This document shows positions 23,520-33,593 of a DNA stretch of 64,000 nt, in pieces. The DNA is from Liriodendron chinense (taxonomy: Eukaryota > Streptophyta > Magnoliopsida > Magnoliales > Magnoliaceae): NCBI GenBank assembly GCA_003013855.2, contig PVNU02000085.1:350501-414500 (forward strand), read 5' to 3'. Numbering within the stretch: position 1 is the stretch's first letter; every line of letters starts with the position of its first letter. The position numbers and the translations under genes were made by a program. Below the pieces are notes generated by a model, which did no database searches, was not told the origin of the DNA, and saw nothing but the letters and a program-made list of their open reading frames with translations.

Positions 23520-23740
23520 TTTCAATCTATGACTCTTGATCAGGTGATCTCGAGAGTCGAATGGACGTTCCGTACTTGTCCAATATTCGACTCTCAATCA
23601 GATGATCTCGAGAGTCGAATGGGCGTCCCGCACTTGTCCAATATTCGACTCTCGATCAGATGATCTCGAGAGTCGAATGGGCGTCCCGCACTTGTCCAAT
23701 ATTCGACTCTCGATCAGATGATCTCGAGAGTCGAATGGAC
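23520..23740 (-). repeat. 58-bp tandem repeat with 13-bp dyad in Tat LTR
   Basis: Each unit contains ATTCGACTCTCGA, a 10-nt spacer, and TCGAGAGTCGAAT, an inverted repeat. Units start at 23585, 23643 and 23701, with a degenerate one before. The same array is at about 33330-33553. Confidence 0.9.
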
Positions 23741-23941
23741 ATTTCCACGTGAAATCTTATCTCCACCATTTTGCCTATAACAGATGCCCCCGAAGTCCTT
23801 GCCGCCAAGAATCCTTTAAGGAAAGGACTTACTTGATGTCATGCGCGGCTGCCTCTTGCTTTCACCGAGACACCGTACATGATTAGGCTGGAATTAATGA
23901 GCGCCAGCCTTTCCGCAGTCAGGAAATGAAGAGGCGCTCGC

Positions 23942-24041
23942 CACGTGTCCGAGTATTTAATGGGCGTGCCTGCTTGAGTGCTGTGCCGAACGAAAGATCG
24001 CCACGTGCTACCATATACGGCGGAATGATTGCCTATAAATA
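23942..24041 (+). promoter_or_regulatory. Promoter of the antisense Tat gene: two G-boxes and a TATA box
   Basis: CACGTG occurs at 23942-23947 and 24002-24007, and TATAAATA at 24034-24041, about 170 bp before the ATG at 24213. A third CACGTG (23746-23751) lies in the adjoining LTR; the other LTR has CTCGTG there. All face the plus-strand gene, opposite to gag-pol. Confidence 0.6.
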
Positions 24042-24212
24042 TACGGAGTCCGCCATATCTTCTGATTTTCACAGAAATTTCAGAATCCTCCTTTGCTTTT
24101 TCCATCATCTTCCTCCGGAGCTCCTTGGTGTCTTCCTCGATCCCCTTTGGTGCTCTTTCTTTCCTTTTCCATTATTCTATTTCTTCTTCCTTTTTTTCTT
24201 TTTGAATATCCC

Positions 24213-26383
24213 ATGGCTTCTGAGGAGAGTACCGTTCCTTTAGGAGATGCTACCCCGGAATCCTCTGCTTCTAGTAACGCAAGGGTTCCGGCAGGTCAGT
24301 ATACAGCGGCCGGATATCCCTCCATTCTATCGGAGAACCGGCTGCTGGAGTTACGGGAGAGTTTTTCGATCCCTGACTCAGTCGATCTCCGGTTACCCAG
24401 AGACGGAGAGACGCCAGACTCCCCTCCCCCAGGGTGTGTGGCCTTCTATGAGTATCAACTCATTCTGGGGGTTCGCCTTCCCCTCCATCCCTTCATCCGG
24501 GATGTACTTCGGTGTTATAAAATTGCCCCCGGGCAACTTATTGTGAATGGATGGAGGGTGGTCCTAAGCTCATTCGTCCTTTGGGCTCAGGCCGGGAACG
24601 GGGAGCTTACAGCTGATGAGTTCCTCCGCATGTTCCGCTTGAAGAAGGCACCCTCCAGCGAAGGCTGGTACTATCTATGTTATTGGCACCGGGATAACTT
24701 TGTGCTGGGGAAGCCCACATCGAATTATCCCGGCTGGAGGAAGCGTTGGTTTTACGCATCTGGAAATTGGGAATTTGCTTCTTCCAGGGGCCCAAGAGTA
24801 AATCGTTTTTTCTGTGAAGGTAGGCAGTCCCGCATTGTGATCCGTTTCTTCAATAAAAGGTTTTTGAGGTTTCTCCATCTGACCCCTGTTTGTGCTCGCA
24901 GGTATCCCGGCCTTGAGAAAACCGAACTTGAAAGGGGGGATCAACGAAAAAATTGTAAAGGTGTACAAGGTGCCTATTGGTGATAGGCACGTCGAGACTT
25001 GCTTGTCTCCACCTCGCCTTGCAGCAGCGGGCTTAATACCTGTAAGAGAAGTCGAGATGACGCAAGTTGGAGAAAAAAGAGGTTTGCTGCCCCGGCTGAA
25101 GGGCACGAGCTCTAAGAGGCAGAAGAAAACATCTGCTGGTCCATCTCACCCATCCACCGAGAAGGGTAGCGATCAGCCTGCTCCTCTCGCGAGCAAGGTG
25201 GGGGGGGCTCCAGCAGGGCCCGCTAATCCTTCACTGGCGGTCGCGCCCGGGCCGCCAGTAATCAATATCGCTGACAACTCCCCGGACGGGGTAGGGTCCA
25301 GCTGTCCCCCAGCTGAGGAGGCTCGTGAGCGCACGGAGTCTCGAGAGATGGCTCCTGCCCGCGAGCTGGTACCTGCTACCGAGCAGGGACCTGCTCGCGA
25401 GGCGACGGCTCCTCCTCGCGAGCCGTCTGGGCTGATCGTTGCCCAACCTTCCGGTGGTGGAACGTATTCTGTTCCTCGCCATCTCCACCCCATCTGTAAA
25501 TTCTTATTCGAGAATGTCCCACCTCAATCCTTCGGCTCTCTTCCCGAGCCAGGCCCCGAGAGCCTCTTCCTTGAGGCAGGGATGAGGATGGCTCAGGTAG
25601 AACCTCCTAACCCAAAAACTTTATCATTTTGGTGTTTTAAGTATTTCTTCTCATCCATCTTCTTGTTTGCAGGGACTAGACCTCATCTTGCGGACGAAGC
25701 GAGACATCGTCGCTGCTCGCCGCGTAATAGACGAGGCAGATGAAAAAAGGATTGCTTTGGAGAAGGCGGTCCTGGGGCGAGATCAACTCCTCAAATCCCG
25801 TGAGGCTGTGATTTCCAAGAAAGATGAGGAGATAAAAATCCTCATAGAGAAAGTCCAGGTGTTGACCGAAAGGTACCAAACTCTGGATAATAAGTTCGCG
25901 AAACTCGCCGACTTGAAGGAGAAGGCGGAGAGAGAGAAGGAGATCTTTCGCCAAGACAAGATCTCCCTGGAGGAGCGACTTGCGGAGGCTAGGTCGCAGC
26001 TCAAGGAGGCCTACGACAACCTAACCAAGGAGCGCAACGCTCTCGCGCAGCTTAAGGACGACTCGATCCACTGGGACGAGGAGAGAGTCGCCCTTGCGAA
26101 AATGCTCTCGGAAGAAGGGCCTCGGGCAATTTCCGAGTTCCGTTCTTCGCAGCAATATGACGACGAAAGGTACGAGTCGTATGATGCTGGTCGCGACTTT
26201 GCGCTAAGAGTAGTGCAACGAATGATCCCATCCTTTGATATGGGGGAGTTCGGTCGAGTTGCGACCACCATTGCTGCCGAAGAGCAGGCTGCTGCCGAGA
26301 ACGAGGTGACCGAAGCCACGCAGGCTGGAGGGGCTCCTGAAATGGGCCCTGAAGTCGAGAGCGTGGCTCCTCCTAGCGATTGA
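24213..26383 (+). CDS. Antisense extra gene (aORF) of the Tat element, three exons, Transposase_28-like protein
   Basis: Proposed exons are 24213-24819, 24902-25596 and 25673-26383, joined in frame across two short introns of 82 and 76 bp, each starting GT and ending in a pyrimidine-rich ...GCAG. The spliced frame is 670 codons. Residues about 70-200 hold the plant-specific domain known as putative gypsy-type transposon (Pfam Transposase_28), with FYEYQLILGVRLPLHPFIRD and GWYYLCYWH. Exon 2 is Pro/Ala/Gly-rich and probably disordered. Exon 3 is highly charged with a long predicted coiled coil. The protein's function is unknown; extra genes of either orientation are documented in plant Tat elements. 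It is convergent with pol, separated by 610 bp. Splice sites are my inference from frame continuity. Confidence 0.75.
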
Positions 26384-26993
26384 TTTCCTTTTATTTTCTT
26401 TTATACAAATGTATATGTAATCATCTGATTTATTAATGAAAAGATGTTTTTGGAAGTGTCGCTGTTTCATTGCTGTTCTCCCTTCATCTTTTATTTTTTG
26501 CTTGTTAATCTTGAATGGATTCGTCAGAGATGTGACCCTTTAATTCGAGCATGAGCTAAGCTGCTCGCGATCAGGATGTGACCCCGTTCGCGGCCCTAAT
26601 TTGGGCGCGAGCTGTGGTGCTCGCATTTTGGAGTGCGATTCCTCCTCTCACCAATTGCGAGTAACTAACTCATGAAAAAATGAATTAGACTCAATCCGGG
26701 GGTCGTGAGACCATGTCCGCGTTGAGATAGACTGATCTATCGATTGAGGTTTTGATTCTACCAAGGGTAGAAGGTTGGTCAAGAGATGGTACTCATTCTC
26801 TTCGGGGCTGTTCAGGTCCATGAGAATGGAGAAGCGACCAACTAGTAATGATTTCAATCCTACCAAAGGTAGGCAATTGGCCAAGAGGACGTGTAAGCAC
26901 TCTTCAGGGCTATTCCGATCCATATAAATGGAGTAGCGGCCAAAAGATATCTTTCACTTTATTCATAAGATGTTATGATAAACTACATCGAAT
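26384..26993. other. Convergent spacer between antisense gene and pol, with a direct repeat pair
   Basis: Holds the 3' UTR of the antisense gene (AT-rich, TTATTAATGAAAAG near 26430) and the end of the pol transcript unit. Two diverged units of about 105 bp (about 26752-26855 and 26860-26945), each with CTACCAARGGTAG, a CTCTTCRGGGCT core and a GGTCCATGAGAATGGAG or GATCCATATAAATGGAG end, lie between them. No gene. Confidence 0.6.
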
Positions 26994-29900
26994 CTAGGGG
27001 TAGTATCTTAGCAAATGCTCCACGTGCCAAGGGCGACGTACAGGCTTCCCTTGCATGTCTTCAAGATAATAAGTACCGGGTCGCACAACCCTAATAACCC
27101 GATACGGGCCTTCCCAATTCGGATCCAATGAACGAACAGGAATTCCAAGATTTCGCCTTAGAACCAAATCTCCGAACTGGAAAGATCTAGGTCGAACCTT
27201 TGCATTCCGATAACGAGCAATACGTTGTTGATATGCCGCCACTCGTACTTGGGAAGCATTTCTTCGCTCTTCCAAGAGATCGAGATGAAGTCGGATATTT
27301 TCCTGATTGCTCGCGGGATCATACTGTTCGATCCGATATGAGGGCACTTGAATTTCCACTGGTACCACTGCGTCAACACCAAATGCTAAGGAGAAAGGAG
27401 TTTCACCTGTCGATGTACAAGCCGTGGTTCTATAGGCCCATAACACTTCTGGCAGAAGTTCTGGCCACCCCCCTTTACATTCACTTAGCTTGGTCTTTAA
27501 ATGATGCTTTATAATTTTATTCACTGCCTCGACCTGCCCATTCGCCTGTGGATGATATGGAGAAGTGCGGAGATTACGTATTTTCCATTTGTCGCAAAAT
27601 TCATCAAAGGCTGCGTTGTCGAACTGCGTTCCGTTATCGGTAATTATAGTATGAGGAAGTCCGAAGCGACATATAATATTTCTCCATATAAACTTAGTAG
27701 TTTGTTTTTCAGTAATTTTGGCTAATGGTTCTGCCTCGGCCCATTTGGTGAAATAATCAACCGCCACGATCGCGAACCTATTCTGTCCCTTTCCCATAGG
27801 TAAGGGACCGATGATATCGATCCCCCACTGAGCAAAAGGCCAAGGGCTGTCGACTGGGGTCATCCGCTCAGACGGTACGCGCGGTATAGGTTGATATCGT
27901 TGACACTTGTCGCATTTTTTAGAAAATTCTATGGCATCTGCTTTCATAGTAGGCCAATAATATCCTTGCCTCATCGCTTTATATGCTAGAGATCGCCCCC
28001 TGGGATGATTACCACATGCCCCCTGGTGTACTTCATCGAGAACACGATGTGCTTCTTCTGGGTGAAGACACCTCAAATAAGGCAAGGAGAAGCTTTTTCG
28101 CAACAAGATTCCATCTTGTAAGGTGTACCTGGCAGCTCGAAGCTGAATTTGTCTTGCAGCTTTCTTGTTTTCTGGTAGGTATCCATCTCTGAGATAAAGG
28201 ATGATAGGATCCATCCAGCATGGAGACGATTGTACCGAAATAACTTGTTCGGGAGTTACTTGGTCGATACTCAAGTGTTGACGGTGCTCGATGGGGATCG
28301 AATGTGATAGTTCTGATTCTGGTGCAGAAGCGAGTTTTGCCAAGGAATCGGCAAGTTGGTTCTGCTCGCGAGGGATATGGAATATTTTGTAAGTCTTCAG
28401 TTTGGCGAGCAGGATGAGGACACGAGATTTGTATAAGGCCATTCTTTCTTCTTTGGTTTCGAATTCGCCAAGAACTTGGTTGACAATGAGCTGGGAGTCG
28501 CTATGAATTATCAAATTCTGGACTGCGAGGACAACGGCTAGCTCGAGGCCAACAATAAGGGCCTCATATTCTGCTTCATTATTGGAGACGCGTGATTCGA
28601 AACGCAGAGCGTATTGAAAATGCGACCCGTCTGGAGCCACTAAAATCAGGCCCGCTCCACTGCCACTGGCCCGTGACGACCCGTCCACGAAGAGCGACCA
28701 AGGAGGTTGATCGCTGGTCATGACGCCATCTTCAGAAAAATATGTAAATTCGGCGATGAAGTCAGCCACGGCCTGGCCTTTGACTGCGGTCCTAGGACAG
28801 AATGAAATATCATGCTCGCTGATCTCGACCGCCCATTTAGTTAAGCGCCCGGAAGCCTCAGGCTTTTGAAGGACTTGACGTAGTGGATGATTTGTTGGTA
28901 CTAAAATGGCATGGGCTTGAAAGTATGGTCGCAGTTTTCGAGCTGCCGTGATTAAGGCTAGGGCCAGTTTCTCCAAATCAGAATACCTAGTTTCTGCATC
29001 AACCATTGCTCGACTGATATAATAAACGGGCCTTTGTACCCCGGAATCTTCTCTTATTAAGGCGGCACTAACGGCCGTGGAAGACACAGATAAATAAAGA
29101 ATGAGTTGCTCATGCGCCACAGGCTTAGATAAAATGGGGGGAGTGCTCATATATTGCTTCAGTTGTTGAAAAGCTTCTTCACATTGAGGTGTCCACTTCC
29201 AATCAGACTTGGCCGTTGCACGAAGGAGTTTGAAAAAGGGCAGGCACTTGTCGGATGCTCGCGAGATGAACCTGTTCAATGATGCGATGCGACCAGCTAG
29301 ACGCTGAACGTCCTTCAGAGTCACTGGGGATTTCATCTCTATCAATGCTTTAATCTTTTCGGGATTCGCCTCAATTCCGCGTTGGCCAACCATGAATCCA
29401 AGAAATTTTCCTGCAGATACTCCAAACGCACATTTTTCTGGATTTAATTTCATCTGATACTTCCTCATCAGATCAAAGGCTTCTCGAAGATCAGGAATGT
29501 GGTCATCTTCATCGATGCTCTTCACAAGCATATCGTCAACATAAACTTCCATGTTCCTACCGATTTGAGCAGCGAATATTTTGTTGACAAGACGCTGATA
29601 AGTGGCCCCTGCATTTTTAAGTCCAAACGGCATTACCTGGTAGCAATATAGTCCTCGATCTGTGATGAAGGCAGTATGTTGGCCATCAGGTGGATGCATC
29701 ATAATCTGGTTGTAACCAGAGTAAGCATCCATAAAACTGAGGAGGGCGTGTCCAGCTGTCGAGTCGACCAACTGGTCGATTCGTGGTGTCGGGAAGCTAT
29801 CTTTGGGACATGCTTTGTTTAAGTCTGAATAATCGACGCACATCCTCCATTTGCCATTAGCTTTCCGGACGAGAACTACGTTGGCGACCCACTGTGGGTA

Positions 29901-30848
29901 GTCAACTTCTTTTATGAAATTTGCCGCGAGCAGCTTCTCAACTTCAGTTTTGATCGCCATTTGTCTTTCTGCAGTGAAAGCACGTCGACGCTGATGTACG
30001 GGTTTATGCTTTGGGTCAATGTTGAGACGATGTACGATGACATTAGGATCGATGCCCGGCATATCTTTATGAGACCAAGCAAACACGTCCTGGTATTCAG
30101 TGAGGAAACGGATCAGATCTTCGCGGTGGATACTGTTTAAGGAGGAACCGATGTACACGATCTTAGACTGGTCGTCTTCGGTCAAGCGGATTGCCACTGT
30201 TTCCTCCCCTGGAGTTCCTGATTTCAGAGCACTTTCTCTTGGATCCAACGTGGTGGCGAGAACGTCGGGTGATCCTTGAACTATTTCCATGACAGGTGTC
30301 GCTTGAGCCTTTTTTCGATCTTGGAGGGCTATCTGGTAACAGGACCGTGCCTCCTGCTGACTTCCTCGCACGACCCCTATGCCATTTGGGGTTGGAAATT
30401 TAACGCATAAATATGAAGGGTGCAAGGCCGCTCCAACCTTAGTTAGAGACGGTCTCCCCAAGATGGCGTTATATGCTGATTTTCGATCCACGACGAGGAA
30501 GCTTACGAAGACGGTGGTCTTCGCTGGACTCTCCCCAAAGGTGACTGGGAGATCGATACTTCCTTCAGGTGTCACCACTTCTCCTCCAAAGCCGACAAGA
30601 GGGGTCGATACTGGCTTGAGGAGGTTTCTGGCAAGTGCCATCTTGTCGAAAGCCTCCAAATACAGAATATCGGCCGAGCTACCTGTATCCACCATAATTC
30701 GATGAGTCAGATAATTTGATACCTTCAGTGTGACTACGATGGAATCTTCATGAGGGAAATGAATTCCCGCTGCATCTTCGAGGGTGAAAGAAATTGGGGG
30801 AGGGCTAGCCTTCGAAGAGTTGGACGTTTGTTCCAGCCAATAGATCTG
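26994..30848 (-). CDS. pol: Tat pol polyprotein: protease, RT, RNase H, archaeal-type RNase H, integrase
   Basis: The frame is open from 30848 to the stop at 26994; the first ATG is at 30695, but homology (LEDAAGIHFPHEDSIVVTLK) starts upstream, so translation probably continues from gag. Numbering from that ATG: protease VDTGSSADIL (2-11); RT with FMDAYSGYNQ (322-331) and YVDDML (385-390); RNase H about 530-650; a second RNase H with Asp671, Glu707, Asp733 and Asp783; integrase zinc ligands His890, His897, Cys928 and Cys931, and catalytic Asp960, Asp1020 and Glu1056 (D-x35-E). It ends ...RPWHVEHLLRYYP with no chromodomain. All catalytic residues are present, so this copy may be competent. The proteins act in the particle and preintegration complex. 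Confidence 0.93.
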   Translation of the reverse strand, partial: QIYWLEQTSNSSKASPPPISFTLEDAAGIHFPHEDSIVVTLKVSNYLTHRIMVDTGSSADILYLEAFDKMALARNLLKPVSTPLVGFGGEVVTPEGSIDLPVTFGESPAKTTVFVSFLVVDRKSAYNAILGRPSLTKVGAALHPSYLCVKFPTPNGIGVVRGSQQEARSCYQIALQDRKKAQATPVMEIVQGSPDVLATTLDPRESALKSGTPGEETVAIRLTEDDQSKIVYIGSSLNSIHREDLIRFLTEYQDVFAWSHKDMPGIDPNVIVHRLNIDPKHKPVHQRRRAFTAERQMAIKTEVEKLLAANFIKEVDYPQWVANVVLVRKANGKWRMCVDYSDLNKACPKDSFPTPRIDQLVDSTAGHALLSFMDAYSGYNQIMMHPPDGQHTAFITDRGLYCYQVMPFGLKNAGATYQRLVNKIFAAQIGRNMEVYVDDMLVKSIDEDDHIPDLREAFDLMRKYQMKLNPEKCAFGVSAGKFLGFMVGQRGIEANPEKIKALIEMKSPVTLKDVQRLAGRIASLNRFISRASDKCLPFFKLLRATAKSDWKWTPQCEEAFQQLKQYMSTPPILSKPVAHEQLILYLSVSSTAVSAALIREDSGVQRPVYYISRAMVDAETRYSDLEKLALALITAARKLRPYFQAHAILVPTNHPLRQVLQKPEASGRLTKWAVEISEHDISFCPRTAVKGQAVADFIAEFTYFSEDGVMTSDQPPWSLFVDGSSRASGSGAGLILVAPDGSHFQYALRFESRVSNNEAEYEALIVGLELAVVLAVQNLIIHSDSQLIVNQVLGEFETKEERMALYKSRVLILLAKLKTYKIFHIPREQNQLADSLAKLASAPESELSHSIPIEHRQHLSIDQVTPEQVISVQSSPCWMDPIILYLRDGYLPENKKAARQIQLRAARYTLQDGILLRKSFSLPYLRCLHPEEAHRVLDEVHQGACGNHPRGRSLAYKAMRQGYYWPTMKADAIEFSKKCDKCQRYQPIPRVPSERMTPVDSPWPFAQWGIDIIGPLPMGKGQNRFAIVAVDYFTKWAEAEPLAKITEKQTTKFIWRNIICRFGLPHTIITDNGTQFDNAAFDEFCDKWKIRNLRTSPYHPQANGQVEAVNKIIKHHLKTKLSECKGGWPELLPEVLWAYRTTACTSTGETPFSLAFGVDAVVPVEIQVPSYRIEQYDPASNQENIRLHLDLLEERRNASQVRVAAYQQRIARYRNAKVRPRSFQFGDLVLRRNLGIPVRSLDPNWEGPYRVIRVVRPGTYYLEDMQGKPVRRPWHVEHLLRYYP

Positions 30849-32472
30849 CTAGGGGTTCTTTGGACGCCTTTCGGGCGTATGCCTTTCTTGAAGCTTGAGA
30901 GTCACCCCCGCAAGCTGGACCCCCGACGATAGTGCGAATTTCTCCTGTGGGCTCAGCATCCTCTTGGTCGGTTTGATGATGAGACGGTTCCTTCTGGCGA
31001 GATGAGGTCTTCGCCCTCTCTGGTGACCTATTTTTACGAGTAACAAAATCCTGGAGATGGCCTTTTCGAATAAGAGCTTCGATATGGTCTCGTAGGGAGA
31101 TACAGTCCTGGGTCCTATGCCCATGATCTTTGTGAAAGTAACAGAACTTACTCTTATCTCTCTTCTCGGGATCGGATTTAATCTTTGCAGGCCACTTCAC
31201 ATATGGCTTGTGTTTTATCTCCATTAGAACCTTTTCAGGAGACCGATTAAGAGGAGTGTAATTATGATATTTACCAGAGTAAGGCTTCCTGGGAGAGCGA
31301 TCGCGCTGATCGCGATGGTATTTTTTATTTGTAGAAGTTCCTTCTGGCTTGCGTTTCTTACTTTGTACTCCATGACGTGTCAATGCGACTTCTTCTGCAT
31401 TGATATATTTCTGAGCTTTGGCTTGGAATTCCGCCATAGTTTTCGGCGGGCTCTTATCCAAGGCAAACCTAAATTTCTCGCTCGTTATTCCGGTAATGAG
31501 GGCTGTGAGACCCTTTTCTTCAGTGTAACCCTCGGTTTGAACGGCTTCGGCAGTGAACCGTACTGTGAACTCTTTTATTGTCTCCCCATGTTGCTGTTTC
31601 AGATTCATCAGATGGGAGGCTGGCTTTTTAATGCGAATACTTCCCATGAATTGAGAAAGAAATATCTCCGACAATTGGGAAAAGGAACTGATGGAAAGTG
31701 GCTTTAACCCCCGAAACCACGTACGAGCCGCTTCCTTCAATGTAAGGGGAAAAGCCCTACACATGATTTCTGAACCATGTCCCTCCAACTCCATGAGGGA
31801 CCTATATGTTTCCAGATGTTCCAGAGGATCGCCAATGCCTGTATACGGAGCGATAACAGGCGTTCGATACTTTCTGGGCAACGGGGCTTCCATGACCTCG
31901 CTTGTGAAGGGAGATTCAGATTGATGTATTGCCGCCATGACAGCAGATGGCCGATTTGCCTGGTATCTCTGCTCCATGACATCAAAACGGTCTTGGATTC
32001 TTTTGAGATCTCCTTCCCATGGCAAGGTATAGCTAGACGTTTCGGCGGTGGAGCCTTGCGGTTGAGGTTGTCGAGACGAACTGGAATGTATAGAATGTGG
32101 AGACGGCACAGGGGGATGGCCGCCAAGTGGCGGGACCTGTGGTTCATCCATAGAATGCCTGGAAGCAACTGGTATGGGTGGCGGTGGTAACCCTTCGGAG
32201 GGTTGTCTTTGCGATTCAGGGAAGTGCTGATCAAGTCGATTCGACAGTGCCTGAACTCCGGCGTTTAGAGTTAGGAGAGTGTTCCCGAGGAATCGTAGGA
32301 CATCATCCTGATTTCCAGAAGCCTCCAATAATGGATTTGTTGATGGCATATTTGGGGCTCCTTGAGGGATATCCGTCGGAACAGGTGGGAGGGCAGGTGT
32401 GGATTCCGTCTCACCGGGCGGAGGTGGTGCCTGCCTCGAAGTTGAAGGATGAACTGTCTTTTTAGGAGGCAT
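30805..32472 (-). CDS. gag: Tat gag protein
   Basis: 555 residues from the ATG at 32472 (MPPKKTVHPSTSRQ...). I prefer this start because the diverged Tat fragment at 38330 begins with the same motif. Residues 1-160 are Pro/Ser/Gln-rich; about 210-360 is the retrotransposon gag capsid-like domain (AFPLTLKEAARTWFRGL, SQLSEIFLSQF). A Tat-type zinc finger CYFHKDHGHRTQDC is at 444-457, followed by a basic tail. It ends at 30805 inside the open pol frame, which overlaps by 44 nt and is offset by +1 relative to gag. Gag forms the virus-like particle and binds the genomic RNA. Confidence 0.9.
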   Translation of the reverse strand: MPPKKTVHPSTSRQAPPPPGETESTPALPPVPTDIPQGAPNMPSTNPLLEASGNQDDVLRFLGNTLLTLNAGVQALSNRLDQHFPESQRQPSEGLPPPPIPVASRHSMDEPQVPPLGGHPPVPSPHSIHSSSSRQPQPQGSTAETSSYTLPWEGDLKRIQDRFDVMEQRYQANRPSAVMAAIHQSESPFTSEVMEAPLPRKYRTPVIAPYTGIGDPLEHLETYRSLMELEGHGSEIMCRAFPLTLKEAARTWFRGLKPLSISSFSQLSEIFLSQFMGSIRIKKPASHLMNLKQQHGETIKEFTVRFTAEAVQTEGYTEEKGLTALITGITSEKFRFALDKSPPKTMAEFQAKAQKYINAEEVALTRHGVQSKKRKPEGTSTNKKYHRDQRDRSPRKPYSGKYHNYTPLNRSPEKVLMEIKHKPYVKWPAKIKSDPEKRDKSKFCYFHKDHGHRTQDCISLRDHIEALIRKGHLQDFVTRKNRSPERAKTSSRQKEPSHHQTDQEDAEPTGEIRTIVGGPACGGDSQASRKAYARKASKEPLADLLAGTNVQLFEG

Positions 32473-32525
32473 CACCGAAGGATTTTGATCGGTGGTTAAC
32501 ACGATTGATTTTGATGATCAAGTCG

Positions 32526-32543
32526 TTCCCACAGACGGCGCCA
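32526..32543 (-). other. Primer-binding site of the Tat element
   Basis: On the minus strand, TGGCGCCGTCTGTGGGAA starts three bases after the 5' LTR end, the usual Tat-lineage primer sequence. The tRNA would end ...CGGCGCCA; I do not assign its identity. Confidence 0.8.
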
Positions 32544-32546
32544 AAC

Positions 32547-33593
32547 TGTTAATGTCAGATTTTGTAACGAGATCCTCCGGCTTTTCTCCTTCGCTCCAGG
32601 AGGGATTTCCACCACCAGACCTGAAGCAAGACAGCGAATAAGGGTGGCTGGGGACCAGCCGTTAGCCCTCCGACGCTTAAGTTAGGCCACAGAAGAGAAG
32701 CCAAGCAAAACGGGACCAAGATTGAATGATGAGTACGTACCTCCTATTCAAGGGAGCCATCCCCTTATATAGATCTGAAACAATCCAATCTGTTACGTGA
32801 GATGTCGAAATCCCGTTGATGTCGCATACGATACTGAGAATCCGCTGATTTCATGGGATAAGATCCTATCTTTTTAGTCAGATCCAACCCAATGATATAT
32901 TCCAACAATCACGCCCCTAGATGGTGATCCCTTGAAATCCGACTGGATCCGGCCGGAAGCCATAGTTGGAGTCATAGCCTCCGAAAAGGAAGGAGACGCC
33001 CGTAGCTGGGAGTCATGGCCTCCGAAAAGGAAGGAGACACCCGTAGCTGGGAGTCACGGCCTCCGAAAAGGAAGGAGACACCCGTAGCTGGGAGTCACGG
33101 CCTCCGAAAAGGAAGGAGACACCCGTAGCTGGGAGTCACGGCCTCCGAAAAGGAAGGAGACGCCCGTAGTAAAGCTGCTCGCAGGTTAAAATGTGGTCGC
33201 GAGTCCAAGTACATATTTTGGGTGTAATGTCTTTCAACGACTTGTGAGAAGGTCTGCTCGCGGATCGAGCTTTGCTGTATTTGACTATCGGTTATGAAGA
33301 CTCGGGACTTGCGAATAGCTGCTCTGTATTTTTCAATCTATGACTCTTGATCAGGTGATCTCGAGAGTCGAATGGACGTTCCGTACTTGTCCAATATTCG
33401 ACTCTCGATCAGATGATCTCGAGAGTCGAATGGGCGTCCCGCACTTGTCCAATATTCGACTCTCGATCAGATGATCTCGAGAGTCGAATGGGCGTCCCGC
33501 ACTTGTCCAATATTCGACTCTCGATCAGATGATCTCGAGAGTCGAATGGACATTTCCTCGTGAAATCTTATCTCCACCATTTTGCCTATAACA
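32547..33593 (-). repeat. 5' LTR of the Tat element
   Basis: Near-identical to 22736-23782 and the same length. A minus-strand TATA box (CTATATAAGG, plus 32763-32772) lies downstream of the tandem arrays in the transcription direction. The 41-bp array (about 32968-33173) and 58-bp dyad array (about 33330-33553) are in U3. Confidence 0.93.

Larger units (their letters stand above)
22736..23782 (-). repeat. 3' LTR of the Tat element
   Basis: TGTTAATGTCAG to CCTATAACA on the plus strand. It contains five copies of a 41-bp unit (about 23157-23362) and about four copies of a 58-bp unit (about 23520-23740). The neighbouring plus-strand GATGCCCCCGAAGTCC (23783-23798) is the complement of the polypurine tract. 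Confidence 0.93.
22736..33593 (-). mobile_element. Full-length Tat-lineage Ty3/gypsy retrotransposon
   Basis: 10,858 bp, bounded by two 1047-bp LTRs and an exact AGGCT duplication (22731-22735 and 33594-33598). Gag and pol are on the minus strand, so the right LTR is the 5' LTR. Pol has a second, archaeal-type RNase H domain before integrase and no chromodomain, the signature of the Tat lineage. By eye the LTRs differ at about six sites, so the insertion is young. Between pol and the 3' LTR lies an antisense intron-containing gene. Confidence 0.93.

Noticed and set aside
23157..23740. Regularly spaced repeats resembling a CRISPR array
   Set aside because: The 41-bp and 58-bp units are contiguous tandem repeats without unique spacers, sit in both LTRs of a plant retrotransposon, and have no cas genes.
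24093..24212. Hydrophobic N-terminal extension of the antisense Tat gene, resembling a signal anchor
   Set aside because: It starts upstream of the ATG at 24213 in pyrimidine-rich leader DNA soon after the TATA box. The Ala-Ser-Glu-Glu start at 24213 is more plausible.
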